Shown here piece by piece: positions 1 through 5,426 of a stretch of DNA of 12,196 bases; position 1 is the first letter of the stretch, and each line of letters starts with the position of its first letter. The stretch is from CBDUUP01 sp965370435 (GTDB lineage: Bacteria; Chloroflexota; Anaerolineae; Anaerolineales; UBA11579), in NCBI GenBank assembly GCA_965370435.1, contig CBDUUP010000103.1, positions 1 through 12,196 on the forward strand, given 5' to 3'. The notes beneath the pieces are model-generated. The model saw nothing but the letters and a program-made list of their open reading frames with translations. It was not told where the DNA came from and searched no databases. A program made the position numbers and the translations under genes.

Positions 1-276
1 ATCTTCTGACCATATCGTCCATTTTCGTATCCATCGCTGATTTGTGAGAACGATAACAGATGATGTATTAGAGTAAGTTGTATCTACTTTCAACTCGTTC
101 CAAAAAAAGCTCCTACTGTTTTTTGTAGAAACTACGTGTTTTGTTGCTATTCCAATAAATACTACTTTTTCACCAGAAAGTAAAGCTGATTGATATATAT
201 ATTTGATACTTGGTTCATAACATTTACTGACCTTGCTAAGAGCGATTTCTAGATTGATTTCTTCAATTTTCTCCAT
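1..276 (-). CDS. Partial AT-rich gene, possible PH-like domain protein (5' part only)
   Basis: An uninterrupted minus-strand frame of 92 codons runs from an ATG at 276-274 off the left edge of the window, so the C-terminus is missing. The start is supported by a strong AGGAGG ribosome binding site at 290-285, eight bases upstream. The protein begins MEKIEEINLEIALSKV. It has the pattern ALLSGEKVVFIGIAT (residues 31-45), then a variable stretch, then SSVIVLTNQRWIRKW (72-86). The order 'gE.. ... vlTnqRw' resembles bacterial PH-like domains (bPH/YokE type), in which a strand with T-[ND]-x-R follows the first hairpin; this family call is weak. G+C is about 33% (79 of 240 bases counted), against about 60% in the genes to the right, so the gene may be acquired or lie at the edge of an island. 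It is transcribed divergently from efp. The reading frame is fairly certain; its function is not. Confidence 0.7.
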   Translation of the reverse strand, partial: MEKIEEINLEIALSKVSKCYEPSIKYIYQSALLSGEKVVFIGIATKHVVSTKNSRSFFWNELKVDTTYSNTSSVIVLTNQRWIRKWTIWSED

Positions 277-284
277 TATTAGAA

Positions 285-290
285 CCTCCT
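285..290 (-). promoter_or_regulatory. Ribosome binding site of the leftward partial gene
   Basis: AGGAGG on the minus strand, eight bases before the ATG at 276. It fixes the start of the partial minus-strand gene and is the main evidence that this AT-rich stretch is coding. Confidence 0.7.
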
Positions 291-342
291 GATTTGTATA
301 ACCTAAATAACTGAAATGTAGTACAACAAACTATTTATTCCC

Positions 343-351
343 ATTTTAGCA
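343..351 (-). promoter_or_regulatory. Possible extended -10 promoter for the leftward gene
   Basis: The minus strand reads TGCTAAAAT, an extended -10 (TG-n-TAAAAT), about 67 bases before the start codon at 276. No convincing -35 lies 16-18 bases upstream. In AT-rich DNA such matches arise easily by chance, so this is only a candidate. Confidence 0.25.
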
Positions 352-475
352 TACATTTTTAAGCAGTGTTTTTCACAATTAGATCCAAGGCATTATTTTG
401 GCAACAGATGCCATTGAATTGAGAGTGGTCATTTTCCATTACTTATTCTGCCTACCCAAAACCCCTCCCCTCGGC

Positions 476-481
476 TATAAT
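476..481 (+). promoter_or_regulatory. -10 box of the efp promoter
   Basis: A perfect TATAAT lies 57 bases before the efp start codon. The sequence 17 bases upstream (TACCCA at 453-458) is a poor -35, and the spacer is C-rich. Transcription would begin near 488 and give a leader of about 50 nt. It is the only good -10 match in the rightward direction before efp. Confidence 0.5.
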
Positions 482-538
482 CGGCAGTCGGGATACCCTC
501 CCCAACGACACTAACAACAAAGTGCGAGGCAATGATCC

Positions 539-1096
539 ATGATTGACGTAAATGAACTGCGAAAAGGCGTCACCTTTGAATTAGACAAAAATATCTTCAA
601 GGTCCTGGAATATGAGCACCATAAACCCGGGCGGGGGAAGGCCACTATCCGGGTTCGGGTGCGCAACCTGCGCTCTGGGGCTAACCTGGATATGTCCTTC
701 AACTCTGGCGACCGGGTGCAAGACATCCGGCTGGACCACCACGCAGTCCAATATCTTTATACCGACGGCGAATTCTACCACTTCATGGACCTGCAAACAT
801 ACGAGCAGCCCGCCATCCTGGGCGAGGTGTTGGGAGAGGCCGCCCAATACCTGGTCGAGAACCTGGAAGTGAAACTGACCTTCTACGAAACCGAGCCCCT
901 GGATATTGCCCTGCCCACCGGCGTGGAACATAAAGTGGTGGAAGCAGACATGTCGGTGCGGGGCGATACCGCCACGGGAGTCAATAAACGAGTTGTCACC
1001 GAGACCGGGCTGGAGGTGCAAGTGCCTGGATTTGTGGAGGTGGGCGACACTATCCGCGTTGATACCCGGACCGGCGATTACATCACTCGCGTATAA
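539..1096 (+). CDS. efp: Elongation factor P
   Basis: 185 residues, the normal length of EF-P. EF-P binds the ribosome between the P and E sites and relieves stalling on consecutive prolines. Visible features are the N-terminal KOW-like domain starting MIDVNELRKG, the ribosome-contact loop HHKPGRGKA (27-35), a conserved segment RVRNLRSGANLDMSF, the middle OB-domain segment LYTDGEFYHFMDLQTYEQ, and the C-terminal OB signature VDTRTGDYITRV. Compared from memory with Bacillus subtilis EF-P the alignment is gap-free at the N-terminus, so loop-tip residue 32 is Arg here where B. subtilis has the modified Lys32 (Lys34 in E. coli). An in-frame stop just upstream (533-535) limits the start to 539. The ribosome binding site is weak (GCGAGGC). 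The gene leads a rightward cluster with the two unknown genes that follow. Family identity is secure; the modification type is unknown. Confidence 0.97.
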   Translation: MIDVNELRKGVTFELDKNIFKVLEYEHHKPGRGKATIRVRVRNLRSGANLDMSFNSGDRVQDIRLDHHAVQYLYTDGEFYHFMDLQTYEQPAILGEVLGEAAQYLVENLEVKLTFYETEPLDIALPTGVEHKVVEADMSVRGDTATGVNKRVVTETGLEVQVPGFVEVGDTIRVDTRTGDYITRV

Positions 1097-1103
1097 TCAT
1101 CCC

Positions 1104-1457
1104 ATGATCACGCCAGCCGGAAAAGAGTGCAAGTATTTCTATGGGGACTACCACCGCGGCCGAGACCGGGAGGAATGCCGCCTGCTGGAAAACGCCGATC
1201 CTCCCCAGCGGTGGCGTCCAAGCCTATGCTCTAATTGTCCGGCGCCGGATATTCTCAAGGCCAACTCCTGCGAAAATATGCACCTCAACGCTCAAGTCGA
1301 ACGGCCATTATTTATCTTGAAGCCCCGCGTGGTCATCTCAACTTACTGCGTCAAATCCAACCAGAAGGTCCGGGAGCCTCAGGTTGGCTGCGGACAATGC
1401 CATTCCCTGCCCGAGTTCTTCATCGGAGAACCCAATGACCCTGACCCTGCTGGTTGA
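1104..1457 (+). CDS. Small cysteine-rich protein of unknown function (paired CxxC motifs)
   Basis: 117 residues, MITPAGKECKYFYGDYHRGR to NDPDPAG. It has eight cysteines: C9, C25, a CSNC pair at 42/45, C56, C82 and a CGQC pair at 96/99 (VGCGQCH). This suggests one or two structural zinc sites or an iron-sulfur site; no catalytic family is recognised. There is no signal peptide or membrane segment, so it should be cytoplasmic. The ATG at 1104 is chosen because it lies eight bases after the efp stop and the cysteine pattern begins immediately. The frame is open further upstream, but only as a shadow of efp. There is no clear ribosome binding site; a TATAAT spans the efp stop codon seven bases before the ATG. 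The 3' end overlaps the next gene by 23 nt, which suggests coupled translation and a related function. The dense, evenly spaced cysteines make chance coding unlikely. Confidence 0.75.
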   Translation: MITPAGKECKYFYGDYHRGRDREECRLLENADPPQRWRPSLCSNCPAPDILKANSCENMHLNAQVERPLFILKPRVVISTYCVKSNQKVREPQVGCGQCHSLPEFFIGEPNDPDPAG

Positions 1458-2637
1458 CCTTGACGACACCTTAATCTCCAACAGCATGGACACCTTCCTG
1501 CCCCCATATATCCGGGGGTTTTCTGAATATCTGGCCGGAATGACCGACTCGACTCAAGTTGCAGAGATTCTGTTCAAGGCCACCGCTATCATGCGGGACA
1601 ACCAGAGGCCAGACCGCACGCTCAAGGAAACCTTCGACCCAGCCTTCTACCCAGCGCTGAACCTGGATCAAGAAAATGCCCGTGAGGTTCTGGAATTATT
1701 CTATAGCGAGTATTTCCCCAGTCTGGAGGCGGTCACTGAACCCCGCCCGGAAGCTGTGGCCCTGGTAAAAGAAGCCTTCGCCCGGGGGTACCGGGTGGTC
1801 ATCGCCACCAACCCTCTTTTCCCCCTTGACGCCATCGTCCAACGGCTGGGATGGGCTAATCTCTCCCCGGAGGAGTACGACTTCGCCTTGATCTCCAACT
1901 ATGAGACGTTCCACTTCGCCAAACCCAACCCCACATATTTCGCCGAGGTGTTGGCCCAGCTTGGCTGGCCCGCCGATCCGGTCGTCATGGTGGGAGACGA
2001 TATAAATAATGACATCGAGGCAGCCCGCTGCGTGGGCTTGCCTACGTACTGGGTGACGGACAACTCAAGTGGTCGCTCTTCTGCGGAATCCTTGCCTCCC
2101 GCCGGGGTCGGACGGTTGTCGAATTTCCTTCCCTGGTTGGATGATCTCTCCCTGGAAGATCTAAAACCCGACCTCTCCACTCCCCAGGCGATCTCTGCCA
2201 TCCTGCGGGCCAATCCGGCGGCGCTCTCCACCTTGACCGCCCAACTCCCGGAAGAAAAGTGGGCTTCGCGAATCTCGGAGCAGGAATGGAATCTCACCGA
2301 AATCGCCTGCCACCTTCGAGATGTAGAAGCAGAGGTTTACCTGCCCCGGGTGCAAAACATCCTGAAGGAAGAAAATCCCTTCATCGCGGGGATAGATACG
2401 GATAGCTGGGCGGAGGAACGAAATTACGCCTGCCAAAGCGGTCCAGCAGCCCTGGAAGAATTCACCCAGATCCGCATGCAGACCCTGGAAACGCTAGATA
2501 GTTTGGGTCCAGAAGGCTGGCAGCGTCCGGCCCGGCACACCATTTTCGGCCCCACGCATTTGCTTGAACTGGTGGGAATCCTGGCCAGCCACGACCGCCT
2601 GCACCTCCAGCAGATCTATCAAATCCTGAATAAATAA
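1435..2637 (+). CDS. HAD-superfamily hydrolase fused to a DinB-like domain
   Basis: 400 residues from ATG 1435, preceded by GGAG at 1425-1428 with a six-base spacer. The N-terminal part (1-235) is a HAD hydrolase. Motif I is DLDDT (Asp8, Asp10, Thr12), motif II is IATN (Thr125), the motif III lysine lies in FAKPNP (Lys163), and motif IV is GDDINND (Asp188/Asp189). All residues for Mg-dependent phosphoryl transfer are present, with a helical cap between motifs I and II. The C-terminal part (about 248-400) looks like a four-helix DinB/YfiT-type domain with the metal-binding triad His293 (ACHLRD) and His386-x3-His390 (SHDRLHLQQI), which is usually linked to thiol or metal chemistry. The substrate is unknown. 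The gene overlaps the cysteine-rich gene, so the two are probably co-translated. A longer form from a TTG at 1384 would add 17 residues (AADNAIPCP...) lying before the HAD strand and is less likely. Confidence 0.85.
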   Translation: MTLTLLVDLDDTLISNSMDTFLPPYIRGFSEYLAGMTDSTQVAEILFKATAIMRDNQRPDRTLKETFDPAFYPALNLDQENAREVLELFYSEYFPSLEAVTEPRPEAVALVKEAFARGYRVVIATNPLFPLDAIVQRLGWANLSPEEYDFALISNYETFHFAKPNPTYFAEVLAQLGWPADPVVMVGDDINNDIEAARCVGLPTYWVTDNSSGRSSAESLPPAGVGRLSNFLPWLDDLSLEDLKPDLSTPQAISAILRANPAALSTLTAQLPEEKWASRISEQEWNLTEIACHLRDVEAEVYLPRVQNILKEENPFIAGIDTDSWAEERNYACQSGPAALEEFTQIRMQTLETLDSLGPEGWQRPARHTIFGPTHLLELVGILASHDRLHLQQIYQILNK

Positions 2638-2647
2638 CCGCCTGGAG

Positions 2648-2671
2648 GAGGAATAAATAACAACATTCCTC
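2648..2671 (+). terminator. Weak candidate terminator after the HAD-DinB gene
   Basis: A seven-base inverted repeat (GAGGAAT, ten-base loop, ATTCCTC) is followed by a pyrimidine-rich stretch ending TTTCTTT. The stem is AT-rich and short and the T-run is displaced, so termination here would be weak at best. Confidence 0.25.
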
Positions 2672-2744
2672 GCTCTCGCCTTTCTTTAATGGTTAACGTT
2701 GGATTAAGAATTCTCGACAAACCGCATCCAATTTGACCAGAGCG

Positions 2745-2753
2745 TGTTATAGT
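2745..2753 (+). promoter_or_regulatory. Possible extended -10 promoter for fabF-fabH
   Basis: TGTTATAGT matches an extended -10 (TG-n-TATAGT). A TTGACC at 2733 is too close (nine-base spacer) to act as its -35. Start of transcription near 2760 would give a leader of about 57 nt before the TTG start codon of fabF. Confidence 0.35.
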
Positions 2754-2804
2754 AGCCAACAAGATAGGATCGGGCTAAGACCCAGTCTGAGAAAAATTCT
2801 ATCC

Positions 2805-2810
2805 AAGGAG
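2805..2810 (+). promoter_or_regulatory. Ribosome binding site selecting the TTG start of fabF
   Basis: AAGGAG sits six bases before TTG 2817. The frame is open upstream to a TTG at 2733, but that one has no ribosome binding site. This site therefore decides the start of fabF. Confidence 0.75.
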
Positions 2811-2816
2811 CGTATT

Positions 2817-4064
2817 TTGCGCAAACCCGTTGTCATCACAGGCCTAGGGTGCATCACCCCGCTGGGGAATGACGTAAAAACCACCTGGGAGAATATCAAG
2901 GCGGGGAAGTCCGGCGGTGGGACGATCACCCATTTCGACGCCAGCGGTTTTAAATGCCAGATCGCGGCGGAGGTCAAGGGATTCGATGGCGAGGCCCTTT
3001 TCGGAAGAAAAGAAGCCCGCAAAATGGACCGATTCTCCCAATTGGCCGTGGCCATAGCTAGCCAGGCCCTAGAAGATGCATCCCTGTCCATAACTGATTC
3101 CAACCGCGACCGTATCGGCGTGCTTATTGGCACGGCTATCGGCGGAATTGGCACGCTAAACGACCAAAGCCAGATATTCTACGAGCGCGGCCCCTCAAGG
3201 GTCAGCCCCTTTTTGGTCCCCAGGATACTGCCCGACTCCGCCGGAGGTATGATCGCCATCTATATGGGGATGCGCGGACCCAACCTGGCTGTAGTCACCG
3301 CTTGTGCAACCGGCACCAACGCTATCGGGGAGGCGGCCGAGGTCATCCGCCGCGGACAGGCCGACGCAATGATCGCCGGGGCCTCGGATGCCGGCATCGT
3401 CCCAATAACCGTGGCTGGATTGAGCAGGATGACCGCTCTCAGCAGCCGCAACGACGAACCGGAAAGAGCTTCCCGGCCCTTTGATCTGACCCGGGATGGT
3501 TTTTTACTCGGCGAAGGCGCCGCGGCAGTAATCTTGGAATCTTTGGAGCATGCCCAGGCGCGGGGCGCGCGCATATTGGCAGAGGTGACCGGCTACGGCA
3601 TCACCAATGACGCCTTCCACATTTCGGCCCCCGCCGAGAACGGGGCCGGCGCGGTCCGGTGCATGAAAATGGCTTTGGAGAACGCCGGGATGGAGCCTTC
3701 AGCGATTGATTACATCAACGCCCACGGCACCAGCACTCTGCTGAACGACAAATCCGAAACCGCGGCTATAAAAACCACTTTCGGCGAGAGCGCCTACCAG
3801 GTCCCGATCTCCTCCACCAAATCCATGACCGGCCACTTGCTGGGCGCGTCCGGCGCGGTGGAAGCGGTGATCTGCGTAAAGGCGATTCAGGATGGGACGC
3901 TGCCGCCGACCATCAACTACGAAACCCCCGATCCAGAATGTGACTTGGATTACATCCCCAACCAGGCCCGGCAGGTAAAAGTGAAGAACGTCATGTCCAA
4001 TTCCTTCGGCTTTGGCGGCCACAACGCCACCATCATCTTGAGCAGTGTTTCGGAGGCAGCCTAA
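2817..4064 (+). CDS. fabF: Beta-ketoacyl-ACP synthase II
   Basis: 415 residues from a TTG start, close to the usual 410-415 of FabF. The enzyme condenses malonyl-ACP with acyl-ACP in the elongation cycle of type II fatty-acid synthesis in the cytoplasm. The start fits the family N-terminus (RKPVVITGLGCITPLG) and has a good ribosome binding site. The catalytic triad is present: nucleophile Cys163 in TACATG, His303 in NAHGTST and His340 in KSMTGHLLGASG. Lys335 and the closing NSFGFGGHN loop (395-403) are also present. The gene overlaps fabH by one base (TAATG), indicating an operon. The 28 extra residues possible from TTG 2733 are rich in Arg/Ser, resemble no FabF N-terminus and are excluded. 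FabF is preferred over FabB from the overall motif set, but distinguishing it from specialised KAS enzymes would need alignment. Confidence 0.93.
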   Translation: MRKPVVITGLGCITPLGNDVKTTWENIKAGKSGGGTITHFDASGFKCQIAAEVKGFDGEALFGRKEARKMDRFSQLAVAIASQALEDASLSITDSNRDRIGVLIGTAIGGIGTLNDQSQIFYERGPSRVSPFLVPRILPDSAGGMIAIYMGMRGPNLAVVTACATGTNAIGEAAEVIRRGQADAMIAGASDAGIVPITVAGLSRMTALSSRNDEPERASRPFDLTRDGFLLGEGAAAVILESLEHAQARGARILAEVTGYGITNDAFHISAPAENGAGAVRCMKMALENAGMEPSAIDYINAHGTSTLLNDKSETAAIKTTFGESAYQVPISSTKSMTGHLLGASGAVEAVICVKAIQDGTLPPTINYETPDPECDLDYIPNQARQVKVKNVMSNSFGFGGHNATIILSSVSEAA

Positions 4065-5188
4065 TGGCTCCATACGCCCACATCACCGGCTGGGGAAAGG
4101 CCATCCCTGAGAGGGAACTGACAAACGATGAACTGGGGGAGATGATAGACACCAACGACGAATGGATCCGCTCCCGGACCGGTATCCGCGCCCGCCGCAT
4201 CGCCAGCGAGGAGCAAACCACCGCTTCTCTGGGAGCCGATGCCGCCATCAAGGCCTTGCAGGTCGCCAATCTGTCTCCGGCCGATCTGGACCTCATCATT
4301 TGCTCGACCTCCACTCCTGAATATATTTTCCCGGCTACCGCCTGCATTATTCAAGATACTATCGGGGCGGTAAACGCGGGGGCCTTCGACTTGCTGGCCG
4401 CCTGCACCGGCTTCATCTTCGCATTGAACATGGCCGCCCAATCTATCCGCAGCGGATCGTTGAAAAATGTCCTGGTCATTGGATCGGAGACTCTCTCCCG
4501 CTTCGTGGACTGGAATGACCGGGCAATTTGTATCCTCTTTGGGGACGGCGCGGGGGCTTTCGTGCTGCAAGCCAGCGAAGAGCCGGGAGGCGTGCTTTCC
4601 GCCACCATGCGCTCAGACGGTTCCGGCGGCGACGTGCTCTCGATCCCCGGGGGTGGAAGCGTCCATCCAACCTCCGCGGAGACCATCCGAGACGGCCTGC
4701 ATTACATCCAGATGAACGGACGGGAGGTCTTCCGATTCGCTACCCGGGTGATGGCCCAGGCCACCCACCAGGCTATCGCCAAAGCCGGTCTCACCCTGGA
4801 TGACATCGAGGTCATCATCCCCCACCAGGCCAACAAACGCATCATCGAAGCGGCGGCGCGGGGGCTGAAGCTGCCCATTGAGCGGTTCGTCATCAACGTG
4901 GACCGCTATGGCAATACCTCCACCGCCTCCATTCCTATCGCCACCGTGGAAGCGATAGAGGAAGGCCGCCTGGAAGAGGGCGATAACATCGTGTTTGTGG
5001 GGTTCGGCGGAGGGTTGACCTGGGGGTCTATGGCGGTGAAGTGGACCGGCTCGCTGCCCACCGAAACCCGCATCCACCCGGCCCGAGTCCGCACCCTGGC
5101 CCGGCTGCGCTCCTGGCTGCTCAGGCTGGCCCGGCGCATCGAGGGGCTTATTTGGGGACGGAGAGGCTACCGGCGGCGGAAGAAATAA
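4064..5188 (+). CDS. fabH: Beta-ketoacyl-ACP synthase III with an Arg-rich C-terminal extension
   Basis: 374 residues. FabH condenses acetyl-CoA (or a branched acyl-CoA) with malonyl-ACP to start fatty-acid synthesis. The Cys-His-Asn triad is present: Cys114 in LLAACTGF, His254 in IPHQANKRI and Asn284 in YGNTSTAS. Other family marks are NDEWIRSRTGIRARRIA near residue 31, LFGDGAGAFVL near 158 and the terminal GFGGGLTWGSM (313-323). Typical FabH proteins end shortly after this point, near residue 327. Here about 47 more residues follow (TGSLPTETRIHPARV..., ending GRRGYRRRKK), very rich in Arg/Lys and able to form an amphipathic helix. The start is ATG 4064, with CGGAGG at 4051-4056, overlapping the fabF stop by one base, so translation is probably coupled. 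No acpP, fabD or fabG lies in the window. A strong inverted repeat follows the gene. Confidence 0.94.
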   Translation: MAPYAHITGWGKAIPERELTNDELGEMIDTNDEWIRSRTGIRARRIASEEQTTASLGADAAIKALQVANLSPADLDLIICSTSTPEYIFPATACIIQDTIGAVNAGAFDLLAACTGFIFALNMAAQSIRSGSLKNVLVIGSETLSRFVDWNDRAICILFGDGAGAFVLQASEEPGGVLSATMRSDGSGGDVLSIPGGGSVHPTSAETIRDGLHYIQMNGREVFRFATRVMAQATHQAIAKAGLTLDDIEVIIPHQANKRIIEAAARGLKLPIERFVINVDRYGNTSTASIPIATVEAIEEGRLEEGDNIVFVGFGGGLTWGSMAVKWTGSLPTETRIHPARVRTLARLRSWLLRLARRIEGLIWGRRGYRRRKK

Positions 5189-5206
5189 GCCCGCCCATTC
5201 TCTAAT

Positions 5207-5255
5207 TCCATCCAACCAGGCCGCGCCTGGAGTGGACGCGGCCTGGTTGGATGGA
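5207..5255. terminator. Long perfect inverted repeat downstream of fabH (probable terminator)
   Basis: An 18 bp perfect inverted repeat (CCATCCAACCAGGCCGCG and its complement, 5208-5225 / 5237-5254), extended to 19 bp by a flanking T-A pair, surrounds an 11-base loop. It begins 18 bases after the fabH stop, so it probably ends the fabF-fabH transcript. There is no T-tract directly after it, so it is not a classic intrinsic terminator; it may work without a U-tail or protect the 3' end. The left arm can also pair with GCCTGG at 5225-5230 to form a smaller nested hairpin. Confidence 0.6.
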
Positions 5256-5314
5256 TATACCATAACACTAGAAGGGATATCTATTTTCCGCCATTTGTGC
5301 TTTTTTTCCTTAAC

Positions 5315-5343
5315 TTGACTTTGATTGTATAAAATTGTACGAT
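5315..5343 (+). promoter_or_regulatory. Promoter of the first propeller gene
   Basis: TTGACT (5315-5320), a 17-base spacer and TACGAT (5338-5343) form a good housekeeping-type promoter. The same arrangement, with 20 identical bases across the -35 (TTTCCTTAACTTGACTTTGA), stands before the second propeller gene at 9978, which is strong support. Transcription should start near 5350. Confidence 0.75.
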
Positions 5344-5353
5344 AGGAATTAGA

Positions 5354-5375
5354 TATAACCTCAAACGGGGTTATA
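5354..5375 (+). promoter_or_regulatory. Conserved 5'-leader stem-loop, copy 1
   Basis: TATAACCTC, loop AAAC, GGGGTTATA form a nine-pair stem with one T-G wobble. It begins about 11 bases after the -10, so it lies at or within a few bases of the predicted mRNA 5' end. The stem is base-identical to copy 2 at 10019-10038, while the loop differs (AAAC against TCTT). It could stabilise the 5' end of the message or, as DNA, serve as a dyad operator. Confidence 0.65.
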
Positions 5376-5414
5376 AAATATTCCTTTGCTCAATCACTCC
5401 AATTCACCATTCAT

Positions 5415-5421
5415 GAGGAGG
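5415..5421 (+). promoter_or_regulatory. Ribosome binding site of the first propeller gene
   Basis: GAGGAGG lies five bases before ATG 5427. It sits in a block (TTCACCATTCATGAGGAGGC) nearly identical to that before the second propeller gene, and it excludes other starts. Confidence 0.8.
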
Positions 5422-5426
5422 CTGCC

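Larger units (their letters stand above)
277..538. other. Divergent intergenic region at a composition boundary
   Basis: This region separates the leftward AT-rich partial gene from efp. It holds the leftward ribosome binding site and a candidate leftward promoter in its left half, and a TATAAT box for efp near 476. Composition changes inside it, from AT-rich to the C-rich run at about 451-475. No open frame with a ribosome binding site, no tRNA and no strong hairpin is seen here. Confidence 0.6.

Noticed and set aside
1384..1434. N-terminal extension of the HAD-DinB protein from a TTG
   Set aside because: The HAD fold starts at the strand TLTLLVDLDDT directly after ATG 1435, which has a GGAG site. 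The 17 extra residues would overlap the cysteine-rich gene further and show no conserved feature.
2733..2816. N-terminal extension of FabF from an upstream TTG
   Set aside because: The residues do not resemble any FabF N-terminus and the likely promoter -10 lies inside them. TTG 2817 has a well-placed AAGGAG.
5301..5307. T7 run as the tail of a fabH terminator
   Set aside because: It lies about 46 bases beyond the inverted repeat, with no GC-rich hairpin directly before it. It sits just upstream of the next promoter and may instead be an upstream promoter element.
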